The notes beneath the pieces are model-generated. The model saw only the letters and a program-made list of their open reading frames with translations. It searched no databases and was not told the DNA's origin. A stretch of DNA of 64,000 nucleotides from Rhodobacterales bacterium 52_120_T64. Its GTDB lineage: Bacteria > Pseudomonadota > Alphaproteobacteria > Rhodobacterales > Rhodobacteraceae. The DNA lies in assembly GCA_002162875.1 (NCBI GenBank), contig MABA01000009.1, positions 183,552-247,551 of the forward strand. Reading direction: 5' to 3'. This document shows, piece by piece, positions 18,889-28,473 of this stretch. How positions within the stretch are numbered: the stretch's first letter is position 1; every line of letters begins with the position of its first letter. Position numbers and translations under genes: made by a program.

Positions 18889-19634
18889 GCCCGAAGCATT
18901 TGCAGGAATTCAGTGGCGAAACGGTACACATCACCGGGCCAGCGTGCAGACAAATAATTGCCATCACGCACCGTGAAACCTCGTGAAAGCTTATTGGGGC
19001 TGTCGCGCAATATCGGCGACGGACCGCGGATGAAATCAGCGGGCGACTGCAGCGTTGCGGTTACTTCTTCCTCAACTGTTACGGGATAGGTCAGGTAATA
19101 TTTGCCCAGATTATGGCGTGTAAGCTTATAAGCCAGTCGTTCTTGCCGTTTCAAAAGCGCCGTGGTTTTGCGTCCGAATAGCACGGATTTACCCGTGGTG
19201 GGATCAATCGCACGGCACGCGGCGACCACGCCATGGCAGATCGCGCCAACGGGCCTGTTTAGAGCAAAGAATCCGACAATGGCGCTTTGAAGTTCAGCGG
19301 ATTCTAGATAGGGGATAATTCCTTTGGAATGACCGCCAGGCAACAACAGACCGTTATAGTCTTCAACTCGAATTTCGTCGTAACTTATGGGAGATTTGAA
19401 CGCCGGCTCGTGGCGCATTTCACGGTAAGCATCCCGTGCGGATTTATCGGCCATCAATACCGGTTTCAAAAAGTAAAACTTGTTGCCATCCAACATCCGT
19501 TGATCGGCATACCCCGCCAATCCGGTATCTGTTGCGAACCGTACATCAACGCCCGCTTCCTTCAGAAGCTTCCACGGCACCGCGACCTCCGTCGGGTCGA
19601 AATCCGTTGTACTGGTGGCGATTAATACTTCCAC
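18885..19634 (-). CDS. DJ-1/PfpI family protein (class I glutamine amidotransferase-like)
   Basis: 249-residue cytoplasmic protein. PWKLLKEAGVDVRFAT, LLLPGGHSKG near residue 115 and the nucleophile elbow GAICHGVVAA (Cys followed by His, near residue 152) define the DJ-1/PfpI fold. The C-terminal part is longer than in simple PfpI proteases. Members act as glyoxalase III/deglycase, chaperone or protease; the sequence does not say which. It converges on the Slam gene with a 4-bp overlap, and the small membrane protein gene lies just upstream in the same direction. Confidence 0.82.
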   Translation of the reverse strand: MEVLIATSTTDFDPTEVAVPWKLLKEAGVDVRFATDTGLAGYADQRMLDGNKFYFLKPVLMADKSARDAYREMRHEPAFKSPISYDEIRVEDYNGLLLPGGHSKGIIPYLESAELQSAIVGFFALNRPVGAICHGVVAACRAIDPTTGKSVLFGRKTTALLKRQERLAYKLTRHNLGKYYLTYPVTVEEEVTATLQSPADFIRGPSPILRDSPNKLSRGFTVRDGNYLSARWPGDVYRFATEFLQMLRA

Positions 19635-19641
19635 ATCATCC

Positions 19642-19854
19642 CTAAAGAATTAGGCCTATTACTATCATTGCCAGCCCAATCGACGACATCCCCATCGCGC
19701 CCATGTTCCACGCGACAAGCGAACGCAGACGCTTGCTGGCATCTTTCGCATCGCCGCCTTCGCGTTTGATCGCGACCGCCATCTTGATGCAATACCCAAG
19801 GCCGATAAGGCCAACCAACGTGAACGCACCACCAATATATATCAGAAAATCCAT
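19642..19854 (-). CDS. Small two-helix membrane protein, hypothetical
   Basis: 70 residues. Two hydrophobic helices (about 3-25 and 46-69) flank a charged loop rich in Lys/Arg/Asp. The ATG at 19854 is chosen because GGAGGGG lies 5 bp upstream; an upstream in-frame start would add six residues without a ribosome site. The stop is 7 bp before the DJ-1-like gene, so the two are probably cotranscribed. I do not recognise the family. Confidence 0.7.
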   Translation of the reverse strand: MDFLIYIGGAFTLVGLIGLGYCIKMAVAIKREGGDAKDASKRLRSLVAWNMGAMGMSSIGLAMIVIGLIL

Positions 19855-19976
19855 AAGACCCCTCCGTTTCAATGATGTGCCTAAAACAGGGGGGGATTTT
19901 TCGCAAGGGGTGTCTTGCCGCCACGACGGCGGGCGGGTAGTGTCCGAAAAATTCTTTCAGCTAAACGAGGTCCCCA

Positions 19977-20243
19977 ATGGACGTAACCGACGATCAACCG
20001 CAGCCATCTTCATATCGCGTAACAGCCGGCGAGCTTCGCGCTTTTGTCGAACGTTTCGAGCGTCTGGATGCCGAGAAAAAAGACCTCGCGGATCAACAAA
20101 AAGAAGTTATGGCCGAGGCGAAATCTCGTGGCTATGACACCAAAGTCCTTCGCAAAATTGTAGCGCTACGCAAGATGGATCCGCAGGAAGCCAGCGAAAT
20201 CGAAGCTGTCCTCGAGCTTTATAAAGAAGCTCTAGGGATGTGA
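19977..20243 (+). CDS. gapR: GapR, nucleoid-associated protein (DUF2312)
   Basis: 88-residue DNA-binding protein. The sequence runs VTAGELRAFVERFERLDAEK, then KEVMAEAKSRGYDTKVLRKI and ALRKMDPQE, the whole of the DUF2312 family. In Caulobacter GapR clamps overtwisted DNA ahead of replication forks and helps topoisomerases. It is all alpha-helical and dimerising, with many Lys/Arg. The length matches the 89-residue Caulobacter protein. The family is nearly confined to alphaproteobacteria, which supports the taxonomic placement. It lies 10 bp upstream of the exporter gene. Confidence 0.93.
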   Translation: MDVTDDQPQPSSYRVTAGELRAFVERFERLDAEKKDLADQQKEVMAEAKSRGYDTKVLRKIVALRKMDPQEASEIEAVLELYKEALGM

Positions 20244-20253
20244 TTAAATAAAC

Positions 20254-20976
20254 TTGGATTTATCGACACTTTCATATGTCTATATTTTCATGGCGGCGCT
20301 ACTGGTGGGGTTTACCAAAACCTCCGTCGGGGGCGTTGGCATATTGGCAGTGCTGTTGATGGCGCTGGCAATACCGGGCAAAGCTTCGCCCGGGGTGTTG
20401 TTGCCGATGTTGATCGTCGCCGACGTCTTTGCAGTCATTTATTATCGTCGCCACTGCAACTGGTCCATTTTGCTAAAGTTATTCCCGATGACAGCTGTCG
20501 GTGTGGTCGTCGGGTATTTCGCGGTTGATCTGGTTCCCGTCGAAGTGTTCGAGAACGTCATCGGCGCAACAATCCTGTTCATGCTGGGGATTGAACTCCT
20601 CGTTCCCAAACGCCGCGATGCCCCCGCCGCCCTAACCGCCTTTGTGGGAATTTTCGCTGGCATATCGACCATGGTCGCCAACGCCGCGGGTCCGATCTTC
20701 GGTATCTACCTGCTACAAAAGGGCCTGCCAAAAAACGAGTTCGTCGGGACCCGCAGTTGGTTCTTTTTGTTGGTTAACGTCTTCAAAATTCCGTTCTCGG
20801 CTAATTTGGGACTGGTCACGGTTGAGACCCTGAAACTGGATTTAATGTTCGTGCCCGTTTTGTTTGTCGGCGCATACCTTGGCTACAAAGTGCTGGGGAT
20901 GCTGAACATGACCGCCTTCAAATGGTTGATCCGTGCCGCCGTATTGCTTAGCGCCACGAAGTTGCTTGTCTTCTAG
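20254..20976 (+). CDS. TauE/SafE family sulfite/anion exporter
   Basis: 240-residue inner-membrane protein with about eight hydrophobic segments. The N-terminal repeat motif VGFTKTSVGGVGIL and the second-half GTRSWFFLLVNVFKIPFSA are characteristic of the TauE/SafE family (anion or sulfite export). The start is a TTG at 20254, 10 bp after the gapR stop; the next Met is inside the first helix, so TTG is preferred. Two sulfatase genes lie just downstream, so removal of sulfite or sulfate-related anions is plausible but inferred. Confidence 0.85.
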   Translation: MDLSTLSYVYIFMAALLVGFTKTSVGGVGILAVLLMALAIPGKASPGVLLPMLIVADVFAVIYYRRHCNWSILLKLFPMTAVGVVVGYFAVDLVPVEVFENVIGATILFMLGIELLVPKRRDAPAALTAFVGIFAGISTMVANAAGPIFGIYLLQKGLPKNEFVGTRSWFFLLVNVFKIPFSANLGLVTVETLKLDLMFVPVLFVGAYLGYKVLGMLNMTAFKWLIRAAVLLSATKLLVF

Positions 20977-21107
20977 GCAAAAAGAACAGACCGTCTGATC
21001 CTCCGGCTCTTAATTTTCAGGCCGCACTAACTTCTCGCGCTTAGCAATTTATTGCGGCACGGGGCGGCCAAATCACAAATTATTATCGTCTAAATATTTT
21101 GGTTGAC

Positions 21108-21124
21108 GCGCAAACATTTTGCGC
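21108..21124. promoter_or_regulatory. Palindrome GCGCAAA-CAT-TTTGCGC upstream of the sulfatases
   Basis: A perfect 7-bp inverted repeat with a 3-bp centre, ending 42 bp before the sulfatase start codon, with TTGACG overlapping its left edge. It is a likely operator or 5'UTR hairpin for the sulfatase pair. The binding protein is unknown. Confidence 0.45.
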
Positions 21125-21166
21125 ATTTTCTCCGCGTATAGACCCTGCCATTGAAGGACCATGCAG

Positions 21167-22702
21167 ATGTCAAAAAAGCGCAAAATTCTCGTCATTATAT
21201 CGGACCAACTACGCGCGGATTGCGTGGAGGGGGCGTTGGAAAAGCATATTAAAATGCCCAACATAGCGGCCTTGCGGAAAGATGCGGTGACCTTCACAAA
21301 GCATTTTTCGGTCACCAACCCGTGTGGCCCGTCGCGTGCCAGCATTTTCACCGGCATGTATGCGATGAACCATCGTTCCATTCGAAATGGTACACCTATG
21401 TCGGACGGCATTACCAACATCGCGCGCGAGATGCGGAAGTCGGGATATGACCCGATGTTGTACGGCTATACCGACGCTAGTCTGGACCCACGCACCCGCC
21501 ACCCCAACGACCCGGACTTGAAAACCGAAGAAAACCTTCTGCCTGGCTTTCGTGAGGTGCTCGAAATGCGGTTCATGGAGAGTTACCCATGGCGGGCATA
21601 TTTGACATCCAAGGGCTACGATGTTCCAGATTACGCAAAATTTTACGACGCGATCTCACCGGACCCGGCGCGGCCAGCCCGCCCCGATGACCCGCCGTTC
21701 TATAAGGCTGAAGATAGTGACACTGCGTTTCTTACCAACTCGTTAATCCATGACCTGTCTGTGCGTACCGATCAGGACTGGTTTGCCGTGGCAACCTATA
21801 TTCGCCCGCACCCACCGCTTGTTGCGCCGGAACCCTATAATAAAATGTACGACCCGGCAGAATTGCCGAAGCCCGCTCGTTTAGGATCATCTGCTACACA
21901 AACTGACGTTCACCCGTTTATGGCAGGTGCCCTAAAAGCGCCGAAGATGGAGAGCGTCGTTCGTGGTTGCGTGGTGGACGCTGAAAACGACGATGACGTG
22001 CAGATGCTGCGATCTATATACTTGGGGCTCGCGACCGAAGTTGACACGCACATCGGCCGGATTATTGATTTCCTGAAGGAAACGGGGCAATACGACGACA
22101 CCATCATCGTTCTGATGGCCGACCACGGCGAGTCACTAGGCGACCACCATCTATGGGGCAAACAAAACCCATACGAAGGTGCTTATCATATTCCGCTAAT
22201 TATCCGCGATCCGCAAAATCCTGCGCAGCACGGAACCGTGGTTGACGCCTTTACGGAATCCGTCGATTTCACGCCCACCGTTTTGGATTTGGTCGGGCAA
22301 GCAGTGCCCGCCGGTATGGATGGTGTTTCGCTGAAACCTTTCCTTGAAGGCACACCACCCGAAAAATGGCGAGACGCCGTGCATCTGGAATTGGAGTTCA
22401 GCGAGCCGCACACCACAACGGAGTGGCAAAAAGCGACCGGCGTATCGTTGCACGAGGCTAACTTGGCGATCCTGCGGGAAGAACGTTATAAGTTGGTACA
22501 TTTCAACGGCGGATTACCTCCGTTGATGTTCGATTTGAAAAATGATCCGAATGAACTGGTTAATATTGCGGATGACGCAGCACATGCCGGCACGCTTTTA
22601 CGGCTGACGCAAAAACTGTTGAACCATCGAATGCGCCATTCCGACCGCACACTGGCGGACGTTAAGATCACATCGGAAGGGGTGGTTAACTTCACTCCCT
22701 GA
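21167..22702 (+). CDS. Sulfatase, phosphonate monoester hydrolase-like
   Basis: 511-residue alkaline-phosphatase-superfamily hydrolase. Cys53 in NPCGPSRAS is the residue converted to formylglycine. Metal ligands come from SDQLRAD near residue 13 and ADHGESLGDHH near 325. NHRSIRNGTPM, GYTDASLDPRT, YIRPHPPLVAPEPY and the C-terminal RHSDRTL follow the pattern of rhizobial phosphonate monoester hydrolase (PehA), whose members cleave both sulfate and phosphonate/phosphate esters. The second of two close ATGs (21167) is chosen because GAAGGA lies 8 bp upstream. It is 21 bp upstream of betC. The substrate is not determined. Confidence 0.85.
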   Translation: MSKKRKILVIISDQLRADCVEGALEKHIKMPNIAALRKDAVTFTKHFSVTNPCGPSRASIFTGMYAMNHRSIRNGTPMSDGITNIAREMRKSGYDPMLYGYTDASLDPRTRHPNDPDLKTEENLLPGFREVLEMRFMESYPWRAYLTSKGYDVPDYAKFYDAISPDPARPARPDDPPFYKAEDSDTAFLTNSLIHDLSVRTDQDWFAVATYIRPHPPLVAPEPYNKMYDPAELPKPARLGSSATQTDVHPFMAGALKAPKMESVVRGCVVDAENDDDVQMLRSIYLGLATEVDTHIGRIIDFLKETGQYDDTIIVLMADHGESLGDHHLWGKQNPYEGAYHIPLIIRDPQNPAQHGTVVDAFTESVDFTPTVLDLVGQAVPAGMDGVSLKPFLEGTPPEKWRDAVHLELEFSEPHTTTEWQKATGVSLHEANLAILREERYKLVHFNGGLPPLMFDLKNDPNELVNIADDAAHAGTLLRLTQKLLNHRMRHSDRTLADVKITSEGVVNFTP

Positions 22703-22723
22703 GCTGGAAAAGGATGAAACCGA

Positions 22724-24232
22724 ATGTCGAAGAAACCTAATATTCTGATTGTGATGGTAGATCAATTAAACGGCACTCTGTTTCCGGACGGTCCTGTCGA
22801 CTGGTTGCATACACCAAACCTTAAGAAACTTGCCGCCCGTTCCACTCGGTTTGCCAACGCATACACCGCCTCCCCTCTCTGCGCGCCAGGTCGGGCGAGC
22901 TTTATGTCCGGCCAGTTGCCTCGCCGCACACGCGTATACGATAACGCCGCTGAATTTGCCTCTGACATTCCGACTTATGCACACCATTTACGCCGAGCCG
23001 GATATTCCACTTGTCTGTCTGGCAAGATGCATTTTGTTGGCCCCGACCAGTTGCATGGATTTGAAGAACGCTTGACCACTGATGTTTACCCTGCGGATTT
23101 CGGCTGGACTCCGGACTACCGAAAACCGGGTGAACGGATCGACTGGTGGTATCACAACATGGGCAGCGTCACGAATGCAGGAATTGGGGAAATATCCAAC
23201 CAACTGGAATACGACGACGAGGTTGCCTATCACGCAAAGCGTAAGATTTATGACCTGGGGCGCCGTCAGGATGGGCGTCCATGGATGTTGACGGTAAGTT
23301 TCACACACCCGCACGACCCGTATGTTGCCCGTCGCAAATACTGGGATCTGTACGACAATTGCGATCATTTGTTGCCTGATATCCCCGCGTTTGAGTACGA
23401 CAACCAAGACGCCCATTCCAAACGTATAGTTGATGCCAATGACTGGCGCAGCTTCGACATTTCCGAGGAAAACATTCGCGATTCACGTCGGGCATATTTC
23501 GCAAATATCTCCTATCTAGACGACAAGATCGGCGAATTGTTGCAGACGCTGGAAGATGTGGATCAGGCGGGTGATACGATCATTATGTTTGTCTCGGATC
23601 ATGGTGATATGCTGGGAGAACGCGGCCTTTGGTTCAAGATGACCTTTTTCGAGGGTTCCGCGCGCGTTCCGCTGATGATTTGTGCGCCAGATATGCCGGA
23701 AGGTCGGATCGCGCAGCCAGTGAGTACATTAGACGTATTACCAACTTTGGCCGATCTTGTCGGTATTGAAATGTCCGAAATTATGCCATGGACGGACGGG
23801 CGTTCCCTTGTTGCGCTTAGCCAAGGCGAGGCAAATATCCAGCCGGTGCTAATGGAATACGCAGCTGAGGCCTCCAATGCTCCTTTAGTAGCAATTCGCG
23901 AGGGGGCATGGAAATACATCCATTGTGAACTTGACCCACCACAATTGTTCAATCTGGATGCTGACCCGCATGAACTGACTAACCTGGCAGAAACATCACC
24001 AGAAATTGCCGCAATGTTCGCGAAACGGGTTTCTGAATATTGGAGTTTGGACGCGTACGATCAAGAAGTACGCCAATCGCAGGCACGGCGCTGGGTGGTC
24101 TATGAAGCACTGCGAAACGGGTCTTATTTTCCCTGGGATTACCAGCCACTTCAAAAAGCATCCGAGCGGTATATGCGAAACCATATGGATTTGAATGCCG
24201 TCGAGGAACGACAACGATATCCCGGCGATTAA
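22724..24232 (+). CDS. betC: Choline-sulfatase
   Basis: 502-residue enzyme that hydrolyses choline-O-sulfate to choline and sulfate, feeding glycine betaine synthesis or carbon and sulfur supply. Cys53 in SPLCAPGRASFMSG is the formylglycine site and VSDHGDMLGERG near residue 290 supplies metal ligands. The C-terminal stretch with WDYQP and YMRNHMDLN is the family-specific choline-sulfatase tail. No betAB genes are visible here. Both sulfatases are cysteine-type and need a formylglycine-generating enzyme, which is not in the window. Confidence 0.92.
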   Translation: MSKKPNILIVMVDQLNGTLFPDGPVDWLHTPNLKKLAARSTRFANAYTASPLCAPGRASFMSGQLPRRTRVYDNAAEFASDIPTYAHHLRRAGYSTCLSGKMHFVGPDQLHGFEERLTTDVYPADFGWTPDYRKPGERIDWWYHNMGSVTNAGIGEISNQLEYDDEVAYHAKRKIYDLGRRQDGRPWMLTVSFTHPHDPYVARRKYWDLYDNCDHLLPDIPAFEYDNQDAHSKRIVDANDWRSFDISEENIRDSRRAYFANISYLDDKIGELLQTLEDVDQAGDTIIMFVSDHGDMLGERGLWFKMTFFEGSARVPLMICAPDMPEGRIAQPVSTLDVLPTLADLVGIEMSEIMPWTDGRSLVALSQGEANIQPVLMEYAAEASNAPLVAIREGAWKYIHCELDPPQLFNLDADPHELTNLAETSPEIAAMFAKRVSEYWSLDAYDQEVRQSQARRWVVYEALRNGSYFPWDYQPLQKASERYMRNHMDLNAVEERQRYPGD

Positions 24233-24270
24233 TCTAACTTATGACGGGCGCGCTTTGCACGCCCGCGCAA

Positions 24271-25269
24271 TTAATCCATCAAGGATTGCCAGTGATGGCA
24301 CGCGACCTCGTGGCCCGTGCTTGAATGCTCCAGTTTCGGTTCGTCTATACGGCAGATGTCTGTCGCGAACGGACAACGTGTCTGGAATTTGCAGCCCGGA
24401 GGCGGGTTGGTTGGTGACGGTATTTCGCCTTCCAGCTTCTGCGCCACTTTCGGGTCATCCGGATCTAGCGACGGGATCGCAGACAGCAAAGCCTTGGTGT
24501 ATGGATGGCGTGGTGCTGCGAACAACTCGCGCGTTGGGGCTGTTTCCACCAGACGGCCCAGATACATCACCGCGACGTGATCGCAGACATGTGCCACAAC
24601 GCTGAGGTCGTGGCTGATGAACAAGAACGTCAGGCCCATCTCTTGCTGAATTTCTTTCAGCAAGTTCAGAACGTCAGCCTGAATAGACACGTCAAGTGCG
24701 GCTACAGATTCATCGGCCACCACGAAGTGTGGGCGCGAAACCAATGCGCGGGCAATAGAGATACGCTGCCGCTGGCCACCCGAAAACGCGTGCGGGAAGC
24801 GGCGAAGGTGTTCGAGGTTAAGGCGACATTTCGCGGCAATCTCGCGAACGCGTTCATCGGTTTCTTCGCGCGAAGAAGTCAGGCCCATAACTTCTAGGGG
24901 TTCAGCGATAATATCGCGAACGGTCATACGCGGACTGAGCGCTGCGTATGGGTCTTGGAAAATAAGTTGGGAGCGTTTGCGGTAGTCATTTTCTTCCGAC
25001 TTGTCCATCGTCGTCAACTCGTACGTCACGTCTTCGTCGTTATATTCGACCGAACCGCGTGTAATAGGGGCCGCTTTCAGACAAGCACGTCCAAGGGTGG
25101 TTTTTCCCGAACCGGACTCCCCTACTAGACCAAAGAAGCTGCCTTTAGCGATGTCGAGGTTTATGCCTTCAACGGCTTTCACCACGGGTTTTTCGCCAAA
25201 CAGCCCGCCACCTGAAAGCGGATAGTGAACAGAAAGGTCGCGCGCTTTGATTAGAACGTCATCTTTCAT
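24271..25269 (-). CDS. Oligopeptide-type ABC transporter ATPase (DppF/OppF-like)
   Basis: 332-residue cytoplasmic ATPase. Walker A is GESGSGKTT near residue 50, the signature [15 protein letters not shown] near 164 and Walker B FVVADESVAALD. The C-terminal Opp-type extension contains a Cys cluster (PPGCKFQTRCPFATDIC) common to this subfamily. It is the last gene of a five-gene minus-strand transporter operon, overlapping the partner ATPase by 4 bp. It converges on betC. Confidence 0.92.
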   Translation of the reverse strand: MKDDVLIKARDLSVHYPLSGGGLFGEKPVVKAVEGINLDIAKGSFFGLVGESGSGKTTLGRACLKAAPITRGSVEYNDEDVTYELTTMDKSEENDYRKRSQLIFQDPYAALSPRMTVRDIIAEPLEVMGLTSSREETDERVREIAAKCRLNLEHLRRFPHAFSGGQRQRISIARALVSRPHFVVADESVAALDVSIQADVLNLLKEIQQEMGLTFLFISHDLSVVAHVCDHVAVMYLGRLVETAPTRELFAAPRHPYTKALLSAIPSLDPDDPKVAQKLEGEIPSPTNPPPGCKFQTRCPFATDICRIDEPKLEHSSTGHEVACHHWQSLMD

Positions 25270-26264
25270 TTCGCGCCCTCCCCGTTATACAAATGGCAAG
25301 CTACGTTATGACCTTGGGTCACCGAGCTAAATTGCGGAATTTTGGCAGTGCAAATTTCACCGAGATTGGCCGAGCACCGCGTGTTGAACACACAACCCAT
25401 TGGCCGTTCCAATGGCGATGGGATATCGCCTGGAATTGGCGTTAACGGCGTATCCAGATCATCGAGGCTTGGCAGCGCCGCAATCAGACCTTTGGTGTAG
25501 GGGTGCGACGGGTTGCGAATAACATCGCGCACCGGACCTTGTTCGATCAAGCGACCCAAATACATTACGGCGACTTTGTCGGCGGTTTGGGCGATCACTC
25601 CAAGGTCGTGTGTGATGAAGATAATCCCCATCCCGAAATCCTTGACGAGGTCTTTCATCAGGTCAATCACCTGCGCCTGAATGGTTACATCAAGTGCCGT
25701 GGTTGGCTCGTCCGCGATCAGCAATTTGGGTTTGGTCGACAGGGCCATAGCAATCATGGCGCGTTGGCGCATACCGCCTGAAAGTTCAAACGCGTATTGT
25801 TTGAAACGGGTTCCTGCATCGGAAATACCAACACGATCCAGCATCTCGATCGATAGCTCTTTAGACTGTTTGGCATTCATATCCGTGTGGATCATTAACT
25901 GCTCGACCATCTGGTCCCCAATGGTGATCGCTGGTGCGAAGCTGGCCATTGGTTCCTGAAAGATCAGCGAGATGGCGCCGCCGCGAACAACTTTCAGTTC
26001 TTTAGAACCACGCAGCGCCATAATGTCGACGGGTCCATCTTCAAGGTGCAGCTTGACGTTCGTTTTTTCGCCGTAATGTGCATTGCTGGCGTTCAGTTTC
26101 ATAATCGACTTGGCAGTCACAGATTTCCCCGAGCCACTTTCACCTACAAGGCCCATGACCTCCCCAGCTTCAAGTGTGAAGGAAACATCGTCAACTGCGG
26201 TGATCCGACCCTCGTCCGTATCGAACTGGAGGGTCAGGTTTTCTACATCAAGAAGTCGTGTCAT
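25266..26264 (-). CDS. Oligopeptide-type ABC transporter ATPase (DppD/OppD-like)
   Basis: 332-residue ATPase. Walker A is [13 protein letters not shown] near residue 41, the signature ELSGGMRQRAMIAMAL near 164 and Walker [13 protein letters not shown]. The C-terminal MGCVFNTRCSANLGEIC is the Opp/Dpp tail. It is coupled to the permease upstream (1-bp overlap) and to the second ATPase downstream (4-bp overlap), so the two form the heterodimeric motor of one importer. Confidence 0.92.
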   Translation of the reverse strand: MTRLLDVENLTLQFDTDEGRITAVDDVSFTLEAGEVMGLVGESGSGKSVTAKSIMKLNASNAHYGEKTNVKLHLEDGPVDIMALRGSKELKVVRGGAISLIFQEPMASFAPAITIGDQMVEQLMIHTDMNAKQSKELSIEMLDRVGISDAGTRFKQYAFELSGGMRQRAMIAMALSTKPKLLIADEPTTALDVTIQAQVIDLMKDLVKDFGMGIIFITHDLGVIAQTADKVAVMYLGRLIEQGPVRDVIRNPSHPYTKGLIAALPSLDDLDTPLTPIPGDIPSPLERPMGCVFNTRCSANLGEICTAKIPQFSSVTQGHNVACHLYNGEGAK

Positions 26265-27409
26265 TATTTGCTATCCGAATAAGGGTCGGCTGCATCGCGT
26301 AATCCGTCACCGACGAACACGAATGCCAACACGAGAACAATGAAGAAGATCACCGGAATAAAGTACCATTGGTAATTCAGCAGAACATCGGCGGATGTTA
26401 CGTTTTGCAACATAACACCTAGCGAGTTTACGGGGTCTTTCAGCCCCAACCCGATGAAGCTAAGCGCCGTTTCCGACAGTACCATGTAGGGGAACGAGAT
26501 GACCAAATCCACGATGATGTAGCTGGTGAAGCTGGGCAACAAGTGGCGGCGGATGATGTGCTTGGGCGTGGCCCCGCACAATTGTGCCGCCAGCACGTAT
26601 TCTTGATTCCGCTCGGTCAACAAGTGCGTTCTGATACGTCGCGCCAAGGTCGGCCAGCCGATGAATCCCAGCACCATAGAGATAAAGAAGAACCTCATCT
26701 CGGCGCTCCAAACATCTGGAACAAACGCGGCCAGTGCCATGAACAACGGGATACTCGGAATCGTTCGAACCGTGTCGGTTATCATCTGCAAGACGGAGTC
26801 AATCCAACCGCCGTAATATCCGGCGACCCCCCCTATTATAAGGGCCATTACAAAGGCAATAAACACACCGATTGTTCCCACCGCCATCGAAGTATTAATC
26901 GCGGTCAGAGTACGGGAATAGATGTCTTTACCTGTCGAATCTGTGCCAAAGATATGGATCATACCGCTGTCTACGCCGAACAAATGCCGTTCAAAGTTAA
27001 GCCCGAGGAATTTGAATTCCTGCCCTTTCGAGAAAAACGTCACATAGCGGCGATCCTCGAGTTCGGTTTTAACCTCGGTTACCCAGCGAAAATTGGTTTT
27101 AATCGAACGGGTGCGTTCGAACGTGTAAATGAACGGGCGTATAGAACAGCCGCTGTCGTCGCAAAATTGCGGAATTTGTGGCGCGCCGTTCAGGTAATCT
27201 TTATCCCTACCTGCAATGGTCGCATCGTAAGGCGTCAGGAACGGGGCGAATATACCCGAAAATATAAGGAAAATCAGTGTCCATGCACCAAATAACGCCG
27301 ACTTGTTTTTCTTGAAACGCTGCCAGATAAGTTGGCTTTGGGAAGCGGTAAAATACGCTTCCTTCAGCTTTTGATCTTTGGCGGAGAGAGTGGTTGCTGC
27401 CTCGGTCAT
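26264..27409 (-). CDS. Oligopeptide-type ABC permease (DppC-like), long periplasmic insert
   Basis: 381-residue inner-membrane permease. The first helix (SALFGAWTLIFLIFSGIFA) is followed by about 120 periplasmic residues with a Cys pair (CDDSGC) before the transport domain. The EAA-type motif is AAQLCGATPKHIIRRHLLPS near residue 290. The insert is longer than in typical DppC (about 300 residues) and resembles the YejE-like branch. The ATG at 27409 is preferred over the GTG at 27418 that overlaps the upstream stop codon, because an AGGGTGA ribosome site fits it better. Confidence 0.88.
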   Translation of the reverse strand: MTEAATTLSAKDQKLKEAYFTASQSQLIWQRFKKNKSALFGAWTLIFLIFSGIFAPFLTPYDATIAGRDKDYLNGAPQIPQFCDDSGCSIRPFIYTFERTRSIKTNFRWVTEVKTELEDRRYVTFFSKGQEFKFLGLNFERHLFGVDSGMIHIFGTDSTGKDIYSRTLTAINTSMAVGTIGVFIAFVMALIIGGVAGYYGGWIDSVLQMITDTVRTIPSIPLFMALAAFVPDVWSAEMRFFFISMVLGFIGWPTLARRIRTHLLTERNQEYVLAAQLCGATPKHIIRRHLLPSFTSYIIVDLVISFPYMVLSETALSFIGLGLKDPVNSLGVMLQNVTSADVLLNYQWYFIPVIFFIVLVLAFVFVGDGLRDAADPYSDSK

Positions 27410-27414
27410 ATCAA

Positions 27415-28419
27415 TCACCCTACTATACTGCGGCGAACGCGCGGATCGGTGAGGGCCAAAATTATGTCGGTCACAAAGTTAATTCCGACAATGCTGGCCG
27501 TCAGCATGAAAATAATCGCACCTGCAAGCTGCTGGTCGTTTGAACGCGCCAGCGCTTCGATCAACAGGGAACCAGCCTCGGTCAAGGTCAGGATCAAGGC
27601 AACTACGGGTAGCTCGTTGAAGATACGGTTAAGATCGAACCCCAACGAGTTGATGATCGGGCTAAGCGCATGCCGCGCCGGATAGCGCATTAGCAATCGT
27701 CGTCCAGATACCCCTCGGGCTTCTGCGGCGGTCACGTATAACTTGCCGATCTCATCAGACATAAGTGCACGCACCGTCTGGATGGCAAAAGCTGTCGCGG
27801 ACCAACCAAGAATAAATACTGGCAGCCATGCATGCCCCAAGAAATCCTTGAATTTGTCATAGGACCAAGCCGCATCTCTGAATTCCTTAGAGAACAATCC
27901 TGTAAGGCTGTCACCAAACATGACCGTTGAAAACAACATGATCATCAGCGCCAGCAAGAAGTTTGGTAGTGCCAGACCTAGGTAGCTAACCAGACGCAGG
28001 CTGTTGTTCAAAGTCGCATTTTTTGATGTTGCGGCAAGGATGCCAACTGGGATCGCAATCGCATAAGCGACAAGCAGGGCTGACAAACACAGACCAAGGC
28101 TCAACCAGAACTTTTGCCCTAGAAGCTGGGCGATGTTTACGCGAAGGATACAGCTGTCGCCGAATTCGCCTTGGAAGGCGTTGACGATCCACGAACCCCA
28201 GCGCTGCACATAGGGCTGATCAAGGCCCAAGCGGATGCGTTCGATCTGAATATCTTCGGGGGTGATTACCGACCCCTGAGAGTTCTTGAAGGCAACGTAC
28301 CTCTCGGCGCAATCGCCGGGTACCAGTTCCATCAAGGTAAATACAATAAACGACACTAGCACCAATGTTAGAATGGCTAATGCAGCACGTACTGCTACGA
28401 ATTTGGAGAATTGAAGCAT
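27415..28419 (-). CDS. Oligopeptide-type ABC permease (DppB-like)
   Basis: 334-residue inner-membrane permease with an N-terminal helix, a periplasmic segment (PGDCAERYVAFKNSQG) and five further helices. The EAA loop is YVTAAEARGVSGRRLLMRYPARHAL near residue 220. It is the second gene of the operon, 110 bp after the binding-protein gene. It pairs with the DppC-like permease to form the channel. Confidence 0.9.
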   Translation of the reverse strand: MLQFSKFVAVRAALAILTLVLVSFIVFTLMELVPGDCAERYVAFKNSQGSVITPEDIQIERIRLGLDQPYVQRWGSWIVNAFQGEFGDSCILRVNIAQLLGQKFWLSLGLCLSALLVAYAIAIPVGILAATSKNATLNNSLRLVSYLGLALPNFLLALMIMLFSTVMFGDSLTGLFSKEFRDAAWSYDKFKDFLGHAWLPVFILGWSATAFAIQTVRALMSDEIGKLYVTAAEARGVSGRRLLMRYPARHALSPIINSLGFDLNRIFNELPVVALILTLTEAGSLLIEALARSNDQQLAGAIIFMLTASIVGINFVTDIILALTDPRVRRSIVG

Positions 28420-28473
28420 TGCGAATTACGCCCCCGCAGGAAATTAGTCGGGCATTTTGCCCTTATTTTTTTG

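Noticed and set aside
28450..28471. GGGCA-TTT-TGCCC followed by a T-run, a terminator on the plus strand
   Set aside because: It looks like an intrinsic terminator, but no plus-strand gene lies upstream of it. It sits inside a minus-strand operon, so it could at most stop antisense RNA.
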